NCBI GenBank assembly: GCA_021775655.1
Contig: JAJFHK010000045.1
Location: 1-20,401, forward strand
DNA from: Filomicrobium sp.
GTDB taxonomy: Bacteria; Pseudomonadota; Alphaproteobacteria; Rhizobiales; Hyphomicrobiaceae
DNA: 20,401 nucleotides
Direction of reading: 5' to 3'
The notes beneath the pieces were generated by a model. That model worked only from the letters and a program-made list of their open reading frames with translations, was not told where the DNA came from and ran no database searches. Positions 8,874 to 15,266 of this stretch are shown in pieces; the stretch's first letter is position 1, and every line of letters starts with the position of its first letter. The translations under genes and the position numbers were made by a program.

Positions 8874-9209
8874 CACGCTTTGTTTGGCCCAACACTCGGC
8901 AAGAAGCCGGTATTGGCGCCAGGCGACACGATGCGGCACGCGTCTCGTTCTCTTGAGTGTTATGACCGCGTCGAGCCATGTGAAGTCCTGTGAGTGACGG
9001 TAGATAGAAGGTATCGCTCCGGTTTGTAGGTCGCGAGTTTCACACGACCTTAGGAAGTGTGGACCAAATAAGGACCGGCTCCACACGACTTTAGGAAGTG
9101 TGGACCAAACAAGAGAAGCACCGCGGTGAATCATCAGGCGCTGGATGTGCGAGGCAAAGCCGAGCATGGGCATCCAATGGCGCCAAGAAAAAAGTTTCGT
9201 TCCGCGTAT
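8874..9209. other. Non-coding stretch after tadC carrying repeats
   Basis: I see no credible gene in these bases. Short frames exist on both strands but lack ribosome-binding sites and family features. The stretch holds the paired 32-base repeats (9041-9113), which would lie in the tadC 3' untranslated RNA if transcription continues to the terminator at 9210-9244. The first repeat can also pair with upstream sequence (AGGTCG near 9028-9033 with CGACCT at 9045-9050), giving an alternative fold. Confidence 0.5.
9041..9113 (+). repeat. Two 32-base direct repeats, each forming a CACAC/GTGTG hairpin
   Basis: Copies at 9041-9072 and 9082-9113 differ at two positions in 32 and are spaced 41 bases apart. 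Each starts CACACGAC and contains TTAGGAAGTGTGGACCAAA. The arms CACAC and GTGTG pair within each copy. In copy 2 the stem extends to 7 bp (TCCACAC at 9080-9086, GTGTGGA around 9098-9104). A third, more diverged copy in the same orientation is at 10582-10613. Confidence 0.8.
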
Positions 9210-9244
9210 AAGCCCCGGTCTGTCGCGTCAGGCCGGGGCTTTTT
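9210..9244 (+). terminator. Rho-independent terminator of the tad operon
   Basis: The arms AAGCCCCGG (9210-9218) and CCGGGGCTT (9233-9241) form a 9 bp GC-rich stem, extendable inward by T-G, C-G and T-A pairs, with an approximately 8-base loop. TTTTT at 9240-9244 follows directly on the + strand. On the - strand the stem is followed by ATACGCGG, so it is oriented for the + strand (tadC side). It may still help insulate the converging TAXI gene, whose stop is 19 bases away. Confidence 0.88.
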
Positions 9245-9262
9245 CTTGCTCCGTGACGAGTC

Positions 9263-10204
9263 TCATCGAAGCCCAATTTCTTCCAGGTATTTGAGAACGC
9301 CCGGGTGAATCCGGCCGTTGTCGACGGAAGACAGCGTGTTCTCAGGTGTTGTCTCGCGCGCTTGAGGTAACTTGGCAGCGAGCGCATCGTGTCCCTGGTA
9401 AAGCGCCTTAGCAACTTTATATGCCACGTCGTCTGGAAGGTCAGGGCGTGAAAGGATAAAGCTCCAGACCCCGATTGATCCAACGTCCTCGCTCTGTCCC
9501 TCGTAGGAATCTGCTGGAACGGTCATCGCTTTCAAGAACGAGTGTTTTGCCGTGACCTTCTCGACATCGTTGTCCGTGAAGCCAATAAATCTGCCGCCCG
9601 ACTTCATGACCTTCGTGAATCCAGGCCATCCGATTCCGGCACCCCAGAAGGCATCGACTTTACCGTCGATGACCAGCGGCGGACCCTCACCGGCTTTTTT
9701 CAAAAAGACTGGATCGAAGTCTTTATCACGGTCGTAGCCAAGCCCATCCATGATGTACTTGGCCATCAGCGTAAGCCCGGACGTTCGCGTGCCCCAGGCA
9801 ACCGGCTTGCCAACGAGGTCGACCACAGATTGTGCCGCACTGTCGCCTTTAACAACAAACATGCCAGGGCTCGAATAAATTGCCGCGACGACCTTGAGAT
9901 CAACTGCAGGCTGCCCGATGCCGTTGAAGGCTTCATAGGCTGCAACACCCTGAACGAGGCCAAGGTCAAACTTGCCGTCATTGAGAAGGGGAATGTTTTC
10001 CAGGCTGCCTTTGGTATCATGTGGGACAACTTTCAGCGAAGGATCACTATCATTAATGGCGGCAGCAGCAGCGTTGCCATAGAGCTGAAACCCACCACCC
10101 TTTGTCGCTGTCGCCAGGGATACTTCCATGGGTTCGGCAGAGGCTGGCAAAAGGCCCAGTAGCATAGCGGTAATGATGCTAAGTATGAGCAGTTGAGTTC
10201 GCAT
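9263..10204 (-). CDS. TAXI family TRAP transporter solute-binding protein (orphan)
   Basis: This 313-residue periplasmic binding protein has a clear signal peptide (residues 1-23, cleavage after ASA). Family features include the N-terminal LATATKGGGFQLYGNAAAAA segment (in most members GxYYPLG-like), GSLENIPLLNDGKFDLGLVQ (about 66-85), GKPVAWGTRTSGLTLMAKYI, a WPG segment near the middle, and the C-terminal IHPGVLKYLEEIGL. TAXI proteins deliver ligands such as glutamate-like or other organic acids to fused TRAP permeases; the ligand here cannot be told. No permease gene lies next to it, so it is an orphan in this window. GGAG about 10 bases upstream supports the ATG at 10204. It sits between tadC and tadD, an unexpected neighbour for pilus genes. 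Confidence 0.88.
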   Translation of the reverse strand: MRTQLLILSIITAMLLGLLPASAEPMEVSLATATKGGGFQLYGNAAAAAINDSDPSLKVVPHDTKGSLENIPLLNDGKFDLGLVQGVAAYEAFNGIGQPAVDLKVVAAIYSSPGMFVVKGDSAAQSVVDLVGKPVAWGTRTSGLTLMAKYIMDGLGYDRDKDFDPVFLKKAGEGPPLVIDGKVDAFWGAGIGWPGFTKVMKSGGRFIGFTDNDVEKVTAKHSFLKAMTVPADSYEGQSEDVGSIGVWSFILSRPDLPDDVAYKVAKALYQGHDALAAKLPQARETTPENTLSSVDNGRIHPGVLKYLEEIGLR

Positions 10205-10527
10205 GGGGTAGCACTCCGATTACGATGCATCTTGTGTGTAGTCGCGGAGTCGTCGCAGGCTTGAGAGCCGTGACGAGGCTGAGGAGGGTACAACGACTTA
10301 ATGACACGCTTTTACTGCTCTTAAACACGGCAAAATTATTTTTCGGGAACTATTTGGAGGCTGGGGCAATCCATCTCATCGCTGGATTGATTAGGTTCCA
10401 TGGACCAAGCTTTGAAGCAAGTAGGGCGCATTACGCTACGCTAATGCGCCGCCGCCGGCGCGCCGTTGGCGACTGGCATCGCAGCGCAATTCGATCGCTA
10501 TCGCACCCCACGATCAACAATCGCACA
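10205..10527. other. Intergenic region upstream of the TAXI gene
   Basis: No credible gene is visible. It contains the presumed - strand promoter of the TAXI gene, probably in or near the AT-rich part (10328-10345), though I cannot point to a good -35/-10 pair. The REP-like hairpin at 10421-10450 also lies here, followed by a very GC-rich patch (10450-10465). Confidence 0.4.
10421..10450 (+). repeat. GTAG-type REP-like hairpin (single copy seen)
   Basis: GTAG at 10421-10424 is immediately followed by a perfect 9 bp inverted repeat, GGCGCATTA (10425-10433) and TAATGCGCC (10442-10450), with the 8-base loop CGCTACGC. A conserved GTAG/GGAG-type tetranucleotide at the 5' foot of a hairpin is the defining layout of bacterial REP sequences mobilised by RAYT (IS200/IS605-like TnpA-REP) proteins. 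Only one element is in the window and no RAYT gene is present, so assignment rests on structure alone. Confidence 0.55.
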
Positions 10528-10554
10528 TAAAAAAGGGCCGCACTTAGCGACCCT
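10528..10554 (-). terminator. Rho-independent terminator downstream of tadD
   Basis: Read on the - strand, AGGGTCGC pairs with GCGGCCCT (8 bp including one G-T wobble) around a short loop. A run of six T follows (A-run at 10529-10534 on the + strand). The wobble pair forms only in the - strand transcript, which supports that orientation. It lies about 70 bases after the tadD stop. Confidence 0.85.
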
Positions 10555-10581
10555 CGTCTCTCGACATTTGTAAGTGGCCGG

Positions 10582-10613
10582 CTCCACACAAATTTATGCA
10601 TGGTGGACCCAAC
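10582..10613 (+). repeat. Diverged third copy of the 9041-9113 repeat
   Basis: It aligns without gaps to the 9082-9113 copy at 24 of 32 positions, and the flanking CCGGCTC directly before it is shared with copy 2. It keeps the outer pairing TCCAC/GTGGA and the GTGGACC..AACAA end. It lies just after the tadD stop on the - strand, so this copy also falls in a gene's 3' untranslated region. Confidence 0.55.
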
Positions 10614-10624
10614 AAAAACTCTTC

Positions 10625-11527
10625 TTACCGAGCAGCCGCGACTTTCGTGTCCCAGCCAGCTGCGGCGCCCTGCTCTGCATTGGTGCCCTTCAGGCCGGGC
10701 GCGGTTGCCAACTGCGTTGCACCGATGTTGCGCGGTGCAGCCACAGGGTCGAGCTTCACGAGCTTGCGAAGCGCGGCGGTATCTGAAGCAGCCGACTGAA
10801 TCGGCTGGTCCTTGGAACCGATCTTGGCGGATTCGTCATAGCGGCCCTGTAGGCCAACGACGAGAGCAAGGTTCTGGCGGATTCGCTTTGTTTCGCCTCC
10901 GGCGTCCATCGCCTGGCGTAGAAGCTTTTCAGCTTCGACAGGGTCGCCCCCCATGGCGTGAGCCATGGCAAGGTTATTGAGCACGGAGGGATGGTTCGGC
11001 GCCAAGGCCAATGCCCGCTGATAGAACGGGATCGATTCTTTATAACGTCCCTGCTTCGCCATGGCTGTGCCGCGCGCAGTGATAACCTTCCAGTCCGGCT
11101 TTGCAGGATTATCGGCCTGAGCCAAAACTTTTTCGGCGATCTTGACGTGCCCCAAGTCGAGGGCTAGGCGACCGTATTCGCCAGCAAGCTCTGGGCTGTC
11201 ACCATGGTAGACAGCGGCCTGTTGTAGAACTGCCAACGCCTGCTTTTTATGCCCCATCGCCTTCAGGTTTTTGGCATAGGCAAGGCCTGCTTCTTTATCC
11301 ATTGGCATTTTCGAGAATTTCTTGCCCCAGTATTCCGTTGCTGCCGCCAGTTCGGTCTGTGGAGGCGCATTCGGGTTGGTCTCATCCACAGTCGGCTGGG
11401 CATTGCTAGCAGTGAGGTCAGGCAGGCCGCCCATTTGCGCACAACCACCCGCAAACAGACTGAGGCTCGTAATCGAGACAGCCGCGCCTATCCGCAGAGT
11501 CGCGCGTTTTACGGTATTTGGCGCCAT
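10625..11527 (-). CDS. tadD: Tad pilus TPR lipoprotein TadD
   Basis: This 300-residue lipoprotein has the lipobox AGGC with Cys29 after SITSLSLF. A long low-complexity region (about 30-60) precedes tetratricopeptide repeats, roughly 62-220, for example GRYKESIPFYQRALALAPNHPSVLNNLAMAHAMGGDPVEAEKLLRQAM. The C-terminus is variable. TadD proteins are outer-membrane-associated lipoproteins needed for assembly of the CpaC/RcpA secretin. The TPR content, lipobox and position near tadC support the assignment, though other TPR lipoproteins look similar. AAGGAAGA upstream supports the ATG at 11527. It is transcribed opposite to the rest of the tad genes, separated from tadC by the TAXI gene, and has its own terminator. 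Confidence 0.8.
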   Translation of the reverse strand: MAPNTVKRATLRIGAAVSITSLSLFAGGCAQMGGLPDLTASNAQPTVDETNPNAPPQTELAAATEYWGKKFSKMPMDKEAGLAYAKNLKAMGHKKQALAVLQQAAVYHGDSPELAGEYGRLALDLGHVKIAEKVLAQADNPAKPDWKVITARGTAMAKQGRYKESIPFYQRALALAPNHPSVLNNLAMAHAMGGDPVEAEKLLRQAMDAGGETKRIRQNLALVVGLQGRYDESAKIGSKDQPIQSAASDTAALRKLVKLDPVAAPRNIGATQLATAPGLKGTNAEQGAAAGWDTKVAAAR

Positions 11528-11853
11528 GGCGGCATCTTCCTTGTACTGTGCCGGAGAGCGGGTCCAGGCATGCGAATCATTGAGTGCTCAGCTGTCAGCA
11601 TGTGAGACAGTGCTCAACAAAGGCTTAACCAGCGCTTGGCCCGACATGACGTTGGCTCGGCAACACAAGCTTGTGCGGTGTTGAGCACAGGAGGTGTGGG
11701 CATCAAAACGGCCCGGCACGGTTGCCAATCGGCCAGCAATTTGCGGTGCACGCAGCAATTCCGCGTCGATGCTGTGAAGCAAGGGGCATCGGAAGCGCCT
11801 ACTCGAAAGTCGTGCTAAACAGGCGCCCGTTACGACTCGCAGGAGAATGGCTA
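11528..11853. promoter_or_regulatory. Divergent intergenic region with clustered dyads (tadD / aminopeptidase)
   Basis: These 326 bases must hold the promoters of tadD (-) and the aminopeptidase (+); no clear -35/-10 pairs are evident. It is rich in symmetry. GTGCTCAACA (11610-11619) is the exact inverse of TGTTGAGCAC (11679-11688). GTGCTCA also occurs at 11584-11590. CACAAGCTTGTG (11664-11675) is a perfect 12-base palindrome, nested in CAACAC (11661-11666) and GTGTTG (11678-11683). These could be operator sites or a structured leader RNA. A frame open through 11671-11853 ahead of the aminopeptidase is most likely non-coding. Confidence 0.45.
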
Positions 11854-13305
11854 ATGAGCGAAGAGAAGACTGGCTGGCCTCGACTCCCTGATACAACCCA
11901 GGTGTTTGCGGAATCCGCTAAAGACGGGCGTTCGATCTGGTTTATTGGCGAAGATGATGATCCCGCTAATCTCCTTACCGAAGCAGGGGTGAGCCCGGAT
12001 TGGCTGAAGGCGAACCCGGTGACCGGCAGAGCAAAGCGAACTGCTTTGCTGGCAGGACGCGATGGAGACTTGGCCGGCGCGGCCCTCGGAATTGGCAATG
12101 GCGAGGCAGGCGAACCCTGCGGTCCTTCCGAGCTGCTCGTCGGGAAGCTTGCAAAGTCGCTCCCGGCAGGAAATTACCGCCTGGCCACTCCCGAGGGTGC
12201 CAAAGCTGAACTGGCGGCAATCGCCTGGGGCCTTGGTGCCTACCAGTTCCAGCGCTATCGGGGGAAAGGTGAAGACTCACCGGTTCCGCGCCTTGCTATT
12301 CCAGCCGGTGCAGATGCACAGCGGATAGCCGCCATCGTCGAGGGCGTTTGGTTTGGTCGCGATCTGATTAACACGCCGGCTTCCGATATGGGGCCCGACG
12401 ACCTCGAAGCAGCAGCGCGCCTTCTTGCCAAGCGCCACGGTGCAAACATATCCGTCACGACGGGTGATGAACTACTCACCAAAAACCTGCCTATGATTCA
12501 TGCCGTCGGCCGCGCATCCGATCGCGCCCCAAGACTATTGGATTTGAGCTGGCAACCGGCGTCCGGCGGAGCGGATCTCAAAACTGTGACGCTGGTCGGT
12601 AAGGGCATTACATTCGACACCGGTGGCCTCGATTTGAAACCCGCCGCCGGCATGGCCCTCATGAAAAAAGACATGGGCGGAGCTGCCAGCGCGTTGGCGT
12701 TGGCACACATGATCATGGCGCTGCAGCTACCAGTGAATTTGCGTGTTCTTATCCCAGCTGCCGAAAATTCGGTCGCAGGCAATGCCTTCCGCCCCAGTGA
12801 TATCCTTACAAGCCGCTCGGGTCGGACCGTCGAGATCGGCAACACCGACGCCGAAGGCCGCCTCGTCCTTGCCGACGCATTGACCCTTGGCGGGGAAGCA
12901 AATCCTGATCTAATGATTTCGCTTGCTACATTGACCGGGGCTGCCCGCGTCGCATTGGGGCCGGATTTACCCGCTTTCTTCTGCGACGATGATGACTTCG
13001 CGAATAGCGCCGCACGCCACGGTGATGCGATCGGAGATCCGGTTTGGAGGATGCCGTTTTGGCGCGGCTACGAAAGCCGCTTCGACAGCCAGGTCGCCGA
13101 CATGAACAACATCTCCGACGGACCATTTGCTGGAGCGATCACAGCGGCCTTGTTCCTGAGGCGCTTCGCGGGCAACGCTGGCAGATATGCCCATATTGAT
13201 CTGTACGGGTGGCGGCCATCATCGAAACCACTCGGACCAAAAGGTGGTGAACCCCATGCTGCGCGGATGCTAATGAACTTGCTGAGCGAGGAGTGTGCAT
13301 CGTGA
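11854..13305 (+). CDS. Leucyl aminopeptidase, M17 family
   Basis: This 483-residue cytosolic M17 metallopeptidase removes N-terminal residues (Leu preferred in characterised members) from peptides. The N-terminal half is the variable macro-like domain; the C-terminal half is catalytic. Visible ligands and active-site residues are K250 and D255 in GKGITFDTGG, K262, D273 in KKDMGG, then D332, E334 and R336 in NTDAEGRLVL. This is the complete two-metal set of the family. The ATG at 11854 is chosen for AGGAG at 11841-11845; the frame extends upstream to an ATG at 11671, but those 61 residues look unlike protein (Cys/Arg-rich) and overlap the dyads. The 3' end overlaps the next gene by GTGA. Known relatives are called pepA or pepB; I cannot choose between them. 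Confidence 0.93.
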   Translation: MSEEKTGWPRLPDTTQVFAESAKDGRSIWFIGEDDDPANLLTEAGVSPDWLKANPVTGRAKRTALLAGRDGDLAGAALGIGNGEAGEPCGPSELLVGKLAKSLPAGNYRLATPEGAKAELAAIAWGLGAYQFQRYRGKGEDSPVPRLAIPAGADAQRIAAIVEGVWFGRDLINTPASDMGPDDLEAAARLLAKRHGANISVTTGDELLTKNLPMIHAVGRASDRAPRLLDLSWQPASGGADLKTVTLVGKGITFDTGGLDLKPAAGMALMKKDMGGAASALALAHMIMALQLPVNLRVLIPAAENSVAGNAFRPSDILTSRSGRTVEIGNTDAEGRLVLADALTLGGEANPDLMISLATLTGAARVALGPDLPAFFCDDDDFANSAARHGDAIGDPVWRMPFWRGYESRFDSQVADMNNISDGPFAGAITAALFLRRFAGNAGRYAHIDLYGWRPSSKPLGPKGGEPHAARMLMNLLSEECAS

Positions 13306-14294
13306 GCAACGAAGCCGCCAACGGCACACCTGACGACGATACTGAATATCAGGCGGCCGCAGAGGCGCAGGACGCCCCGCCGCCGCTTCCTGATGAGACA
13401 TCGGCTGCCGCCGAGGTCGCAGAAGAACGCAGTGCCCCTCTTGATCCGCGCCGCCACGCTTACCGCCCAGATCTTGCAGCCGAGAACTTGAAAGGCAAGG
13501 TCGACGCCAAGCGCTTCATTGCTGGCAATTGGGGTCAAGTCGTCGTTCCGGTAATCCCGATCCGCAACAAGCCGAGCGAATCCGCCCCCGTCGATACCGA
13601 GGCACTCTTTGGTGAAATGCTCGTCGTCTATGACGTCGCCGACGGTTGGGCCTGGATTCAGCTACTACGCGACGGTTACGTCGGCTACGCACAGGTGAGT
13701 GCGATTTCCAGTGAGGTCGAATTGCCAACTCATCGCGTCAAGGCAATCGGCACATTCGTTTATCCAGAGCCAGATATCAAGAAGCCGCCGCTCGCTCACC
13801 TAAGCCTCAACAGCGCTTTGAAAGTCGCCGAGCAGCAGGATCAGTTCTACCGGCTGTCTTCGGGCGGCTTCGTTGCCGTGCGTCACGTTGCAGATGAGCA
13901 GACGTTCGCGCGCGACTTCGTCGATGTCGCAGAGCGCTTCATCGGGACTCCTTATCTTTGGGGCGGACGGACCCGACTAGGTATTGATTGTTCCGCGCTG
14001 GTTCAAGTGTCACTGGAAGCTGCCGGCATTACCGCGCCTCGTGATAGCGACATGCAGCGAGCCGAGATCGGCAACGATGTCCTGATGCCTGAGGATTACG
14101 ATGGATTGCAGCGCGGTGATCTGATCTTCTGGCCAGGTCACGTCGGTATAATGGCGGATGGCATTATGTTGTTGCACGCCAATGCCCACCACATGGCCGT
14201 CACGGTTGAAACATTACCTGAAGCCATCGAGCGCATGGCCCGTACCGGTTTGCGCCCAACCGCCGTCAAGCGCCCCGATGGACTGTGCGCTTGA
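13302..14294 (+). CDS. SH3 / NlpC-P60 family cysteine peptidase
   Basis: This 330-residue protein has an acidic, Ala-rich N-terminus (1-55) without signal peptide or membrane segment. SH3-like regions follow: VDTEALFGEMLVVYDVADGWAWIQLLRDGYVGYA, then a second near residues 145-195. A C-terminal NlpC/P60 domain starts at FIGTPYLWGG. The catalytic Cys is C230 in GIDCSALV and the His is H280 in GHVGIM; the third polar residue is probably in ANAHHMAV. The layout matches YkfC-like gamma-D-glutamyl-diamino-acid endopeptidases that cut murein peptides. The GTG at 13302 overlaps the aminopeptidase stop (GTGA), with GAGGAG at 13288-13293. An in-frame GTG at 13293 lies on that ribosome-binding site. Coupling to a cytosolic aminopeptidase suggests a role in peptide recycling; the exact substrate is inferred. 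Confidence 0.9.
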   Translation: MSNEAANGTPDDDTEYQAAAEAQDAPPPLPDETSAAAEVAEERSAPLDPRRHAYRPDLAAENLKGKVDAKRFIAGNWGQVVVPVIPIRNKPSESAPVDTEALFGEMLVVYDVADGWAWIQLLRDGYVGYAQVSAISSEVELPTHRVKAIGTFVYPEPDIKKPPLAHLSLNSALKVAEQQDQFYRLSSGGFVAVRHVADEQTFARDFVDVAERFIGTPYLWGGRTRLGIDCSALVQVSLEAAGITAPRDSDMQRAEIGNDVLMPEDYDGLQRGDLIFWPGHVGIMADGIMLLHANAHHMAVTVETLPEAIERMARTGLRPTAVKRPDGLCA

Positions 14295-14304
14295 ATACAA
14301 GATG

Positions 14305-15258
14305 CTAGGATTTGCCGCTGGCACGCGCCATGTCTGCAAGTGCTTTCATGGTTCCAACGACCGGCCTCCAACCACTCTCGCGCAGTGCTTCTGTTGATAC
14401 GACGAGGTCGCCGTCAAGACGCCCCCAGGCGTCTCCCTTACCGGCAAGTTTCGCAGCCAACGCCAGTAGACCGGACGGAACAGTGAAGATGCCTGGAGAC
14501 CGTTTCAAACCTTTGCGCATCGCTGAGACGATTTTGCCGACCCGCATCGGCGCAATGTCGGCAACCAGGAACACGCGGCGGCTCACTGTATCTCCTGTCA
14601 GGCAATGCGTGACGGCGCTTGCCAGATTATCGACGCTTAGAATTGATCGGCGCCCCTTGAGCGAGTTGATTGGCAACGGGAGTGGCAGGCGGGCCAGCTT
14701 CAGCAAGGCCGCCATGTTGCCCTTGACACCTGGGCCATAAACCAGCACGGGACGTAGCGTCACCCAGTCCGTTTCAGATGTATCGAGAACCTCTGCGAGC
14801 GCGGCTTCTCCGGCAAGCTTCGCCCGCCCGTAAGCGTCCGTCGGGTGCGGTATGGTTGCTTCGTCGATGGCACTATTGGCGACTGGTCCGGTTTGCGCGC
14901 GAACCGAGGAAACGTAGACGATACGTTTCACGCTTGCGCGCTGTGCTGCATTGGCCAATTCGCGAACAGCTTCACAATTGACTGCGTTATAATCGCTATC
15001 TGGGATTGCACTGCTGGCATGCGCGATGCCGGCAAGATGCACAACGTATTCGCATCCCTCTACGAGCTCTGCCCAATCCACGTTGCCGCAGTTGAGGTCC
15101 GGCATCATGGACAACTCGACATCAGGGCGGTCAGTGCCTATGCGCGAAGGAACTCGCGCTGCGGCACGCACTATGAATCCGGCACCGGCAAGAACTGGAA
15201 CAAGCGCCTGTCCGATAAAGCCGCTCGCTCCAGTAACAAGTACCCGCTGCTTCGACAT
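14305..15258 (-). CDS. NAD-dependent epimerase/dehydratase (extended SDR), sugar-nucleotide reductase-like
   Basis: This 317-residue extended short-chain dehydrogenase has a Rossmann glycine motif TGASGFIG (residues 9-16), the VVHLAGIAH strand near 72-80, the active-site Ser region YVSSVRA (115-121) and the YGRAK catalytic pair Y143/K147. The family includes UDP-sugar 4-epimerases and 4-keto-reductases such as WbpV-type enzymes. Placement after a WbpM-like dehydratase suggests reduction of a UDP-4-keto-6-deoxy-HexNAc, but this is inference. Start: the ATG at 15258 is preferred for GAGGAA just upstream. A GTG at 15270 overlaps the glycosyltransferase stop by 4 bases and would add four residues. 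The 3' end is 10 bases from the end of the converging NlpC gene. Confidence 0.85.
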   Translation of the reverse strand: MSKQRVLVTGASGFIGQALVPVLAGAGFIVRAAARVPSRIGTDRPDVELSMMPDLNCGNVDWAELVEGCEYVVHLAGIAHASSAIPDSDYNAVNCEAVRELANAAQRASVKRIVYVSSVRAQTGPVANSAIDEATIPHPTDAYGRAKLAGEAALAEVLDTSETDWVTLRPVLVYGPGVKGNMAALLKLARLPLPLPINSLKGRRSILSVDNLASAVTHCLTGDTVSRRVFLVADIAPMRVGKIVSAMRKGLKRSPGIFTVPSGLLALAAKLAGKGDAWGRLDGDLVVSTEALRESGWRPVVGTMKALADMARASGKS

Positions 15259-15266
15259 CGTATTCC

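Noticed and set aside
9041..9113. Possible mini CRISPR array (two near-identical 32-base repeats)
   Set aside because: Only two adjacent copies with a 9-base gap, no spacer-length intervals and no cas genes; the third copy is over 1.4 kb away.
8712..9173. 153-codon open frame on the - strand after tadC
   Set aside because: It overlaps the tadC 3' end and the repeat region, with no recognisable family features; the repeats alone explain much of the sequence.
9542..10162. 206-codon open frame on the + strand
   Set aside because: It is entirely antisense to the TAXI gene, whose signal peptide and family motifs are convincing; there is no ribosome-binding site or motif in the + frame.
10450..10465. 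GC-rich palindromic patch (contains GGCGCGCC)
   Set aside because: It is short and low in complexity; symmetry of this size is expected by chance in a GC-rich sequence.
11671..11853. N-terminal extension of the leucyl aminopeptidase (61 residues)
   Set aside because: It is Cys/Arg-rich and unlike the family, and overlaps the dyad region; a strong AGGAG precedes the ATG at 11854, which gives a normal family length.
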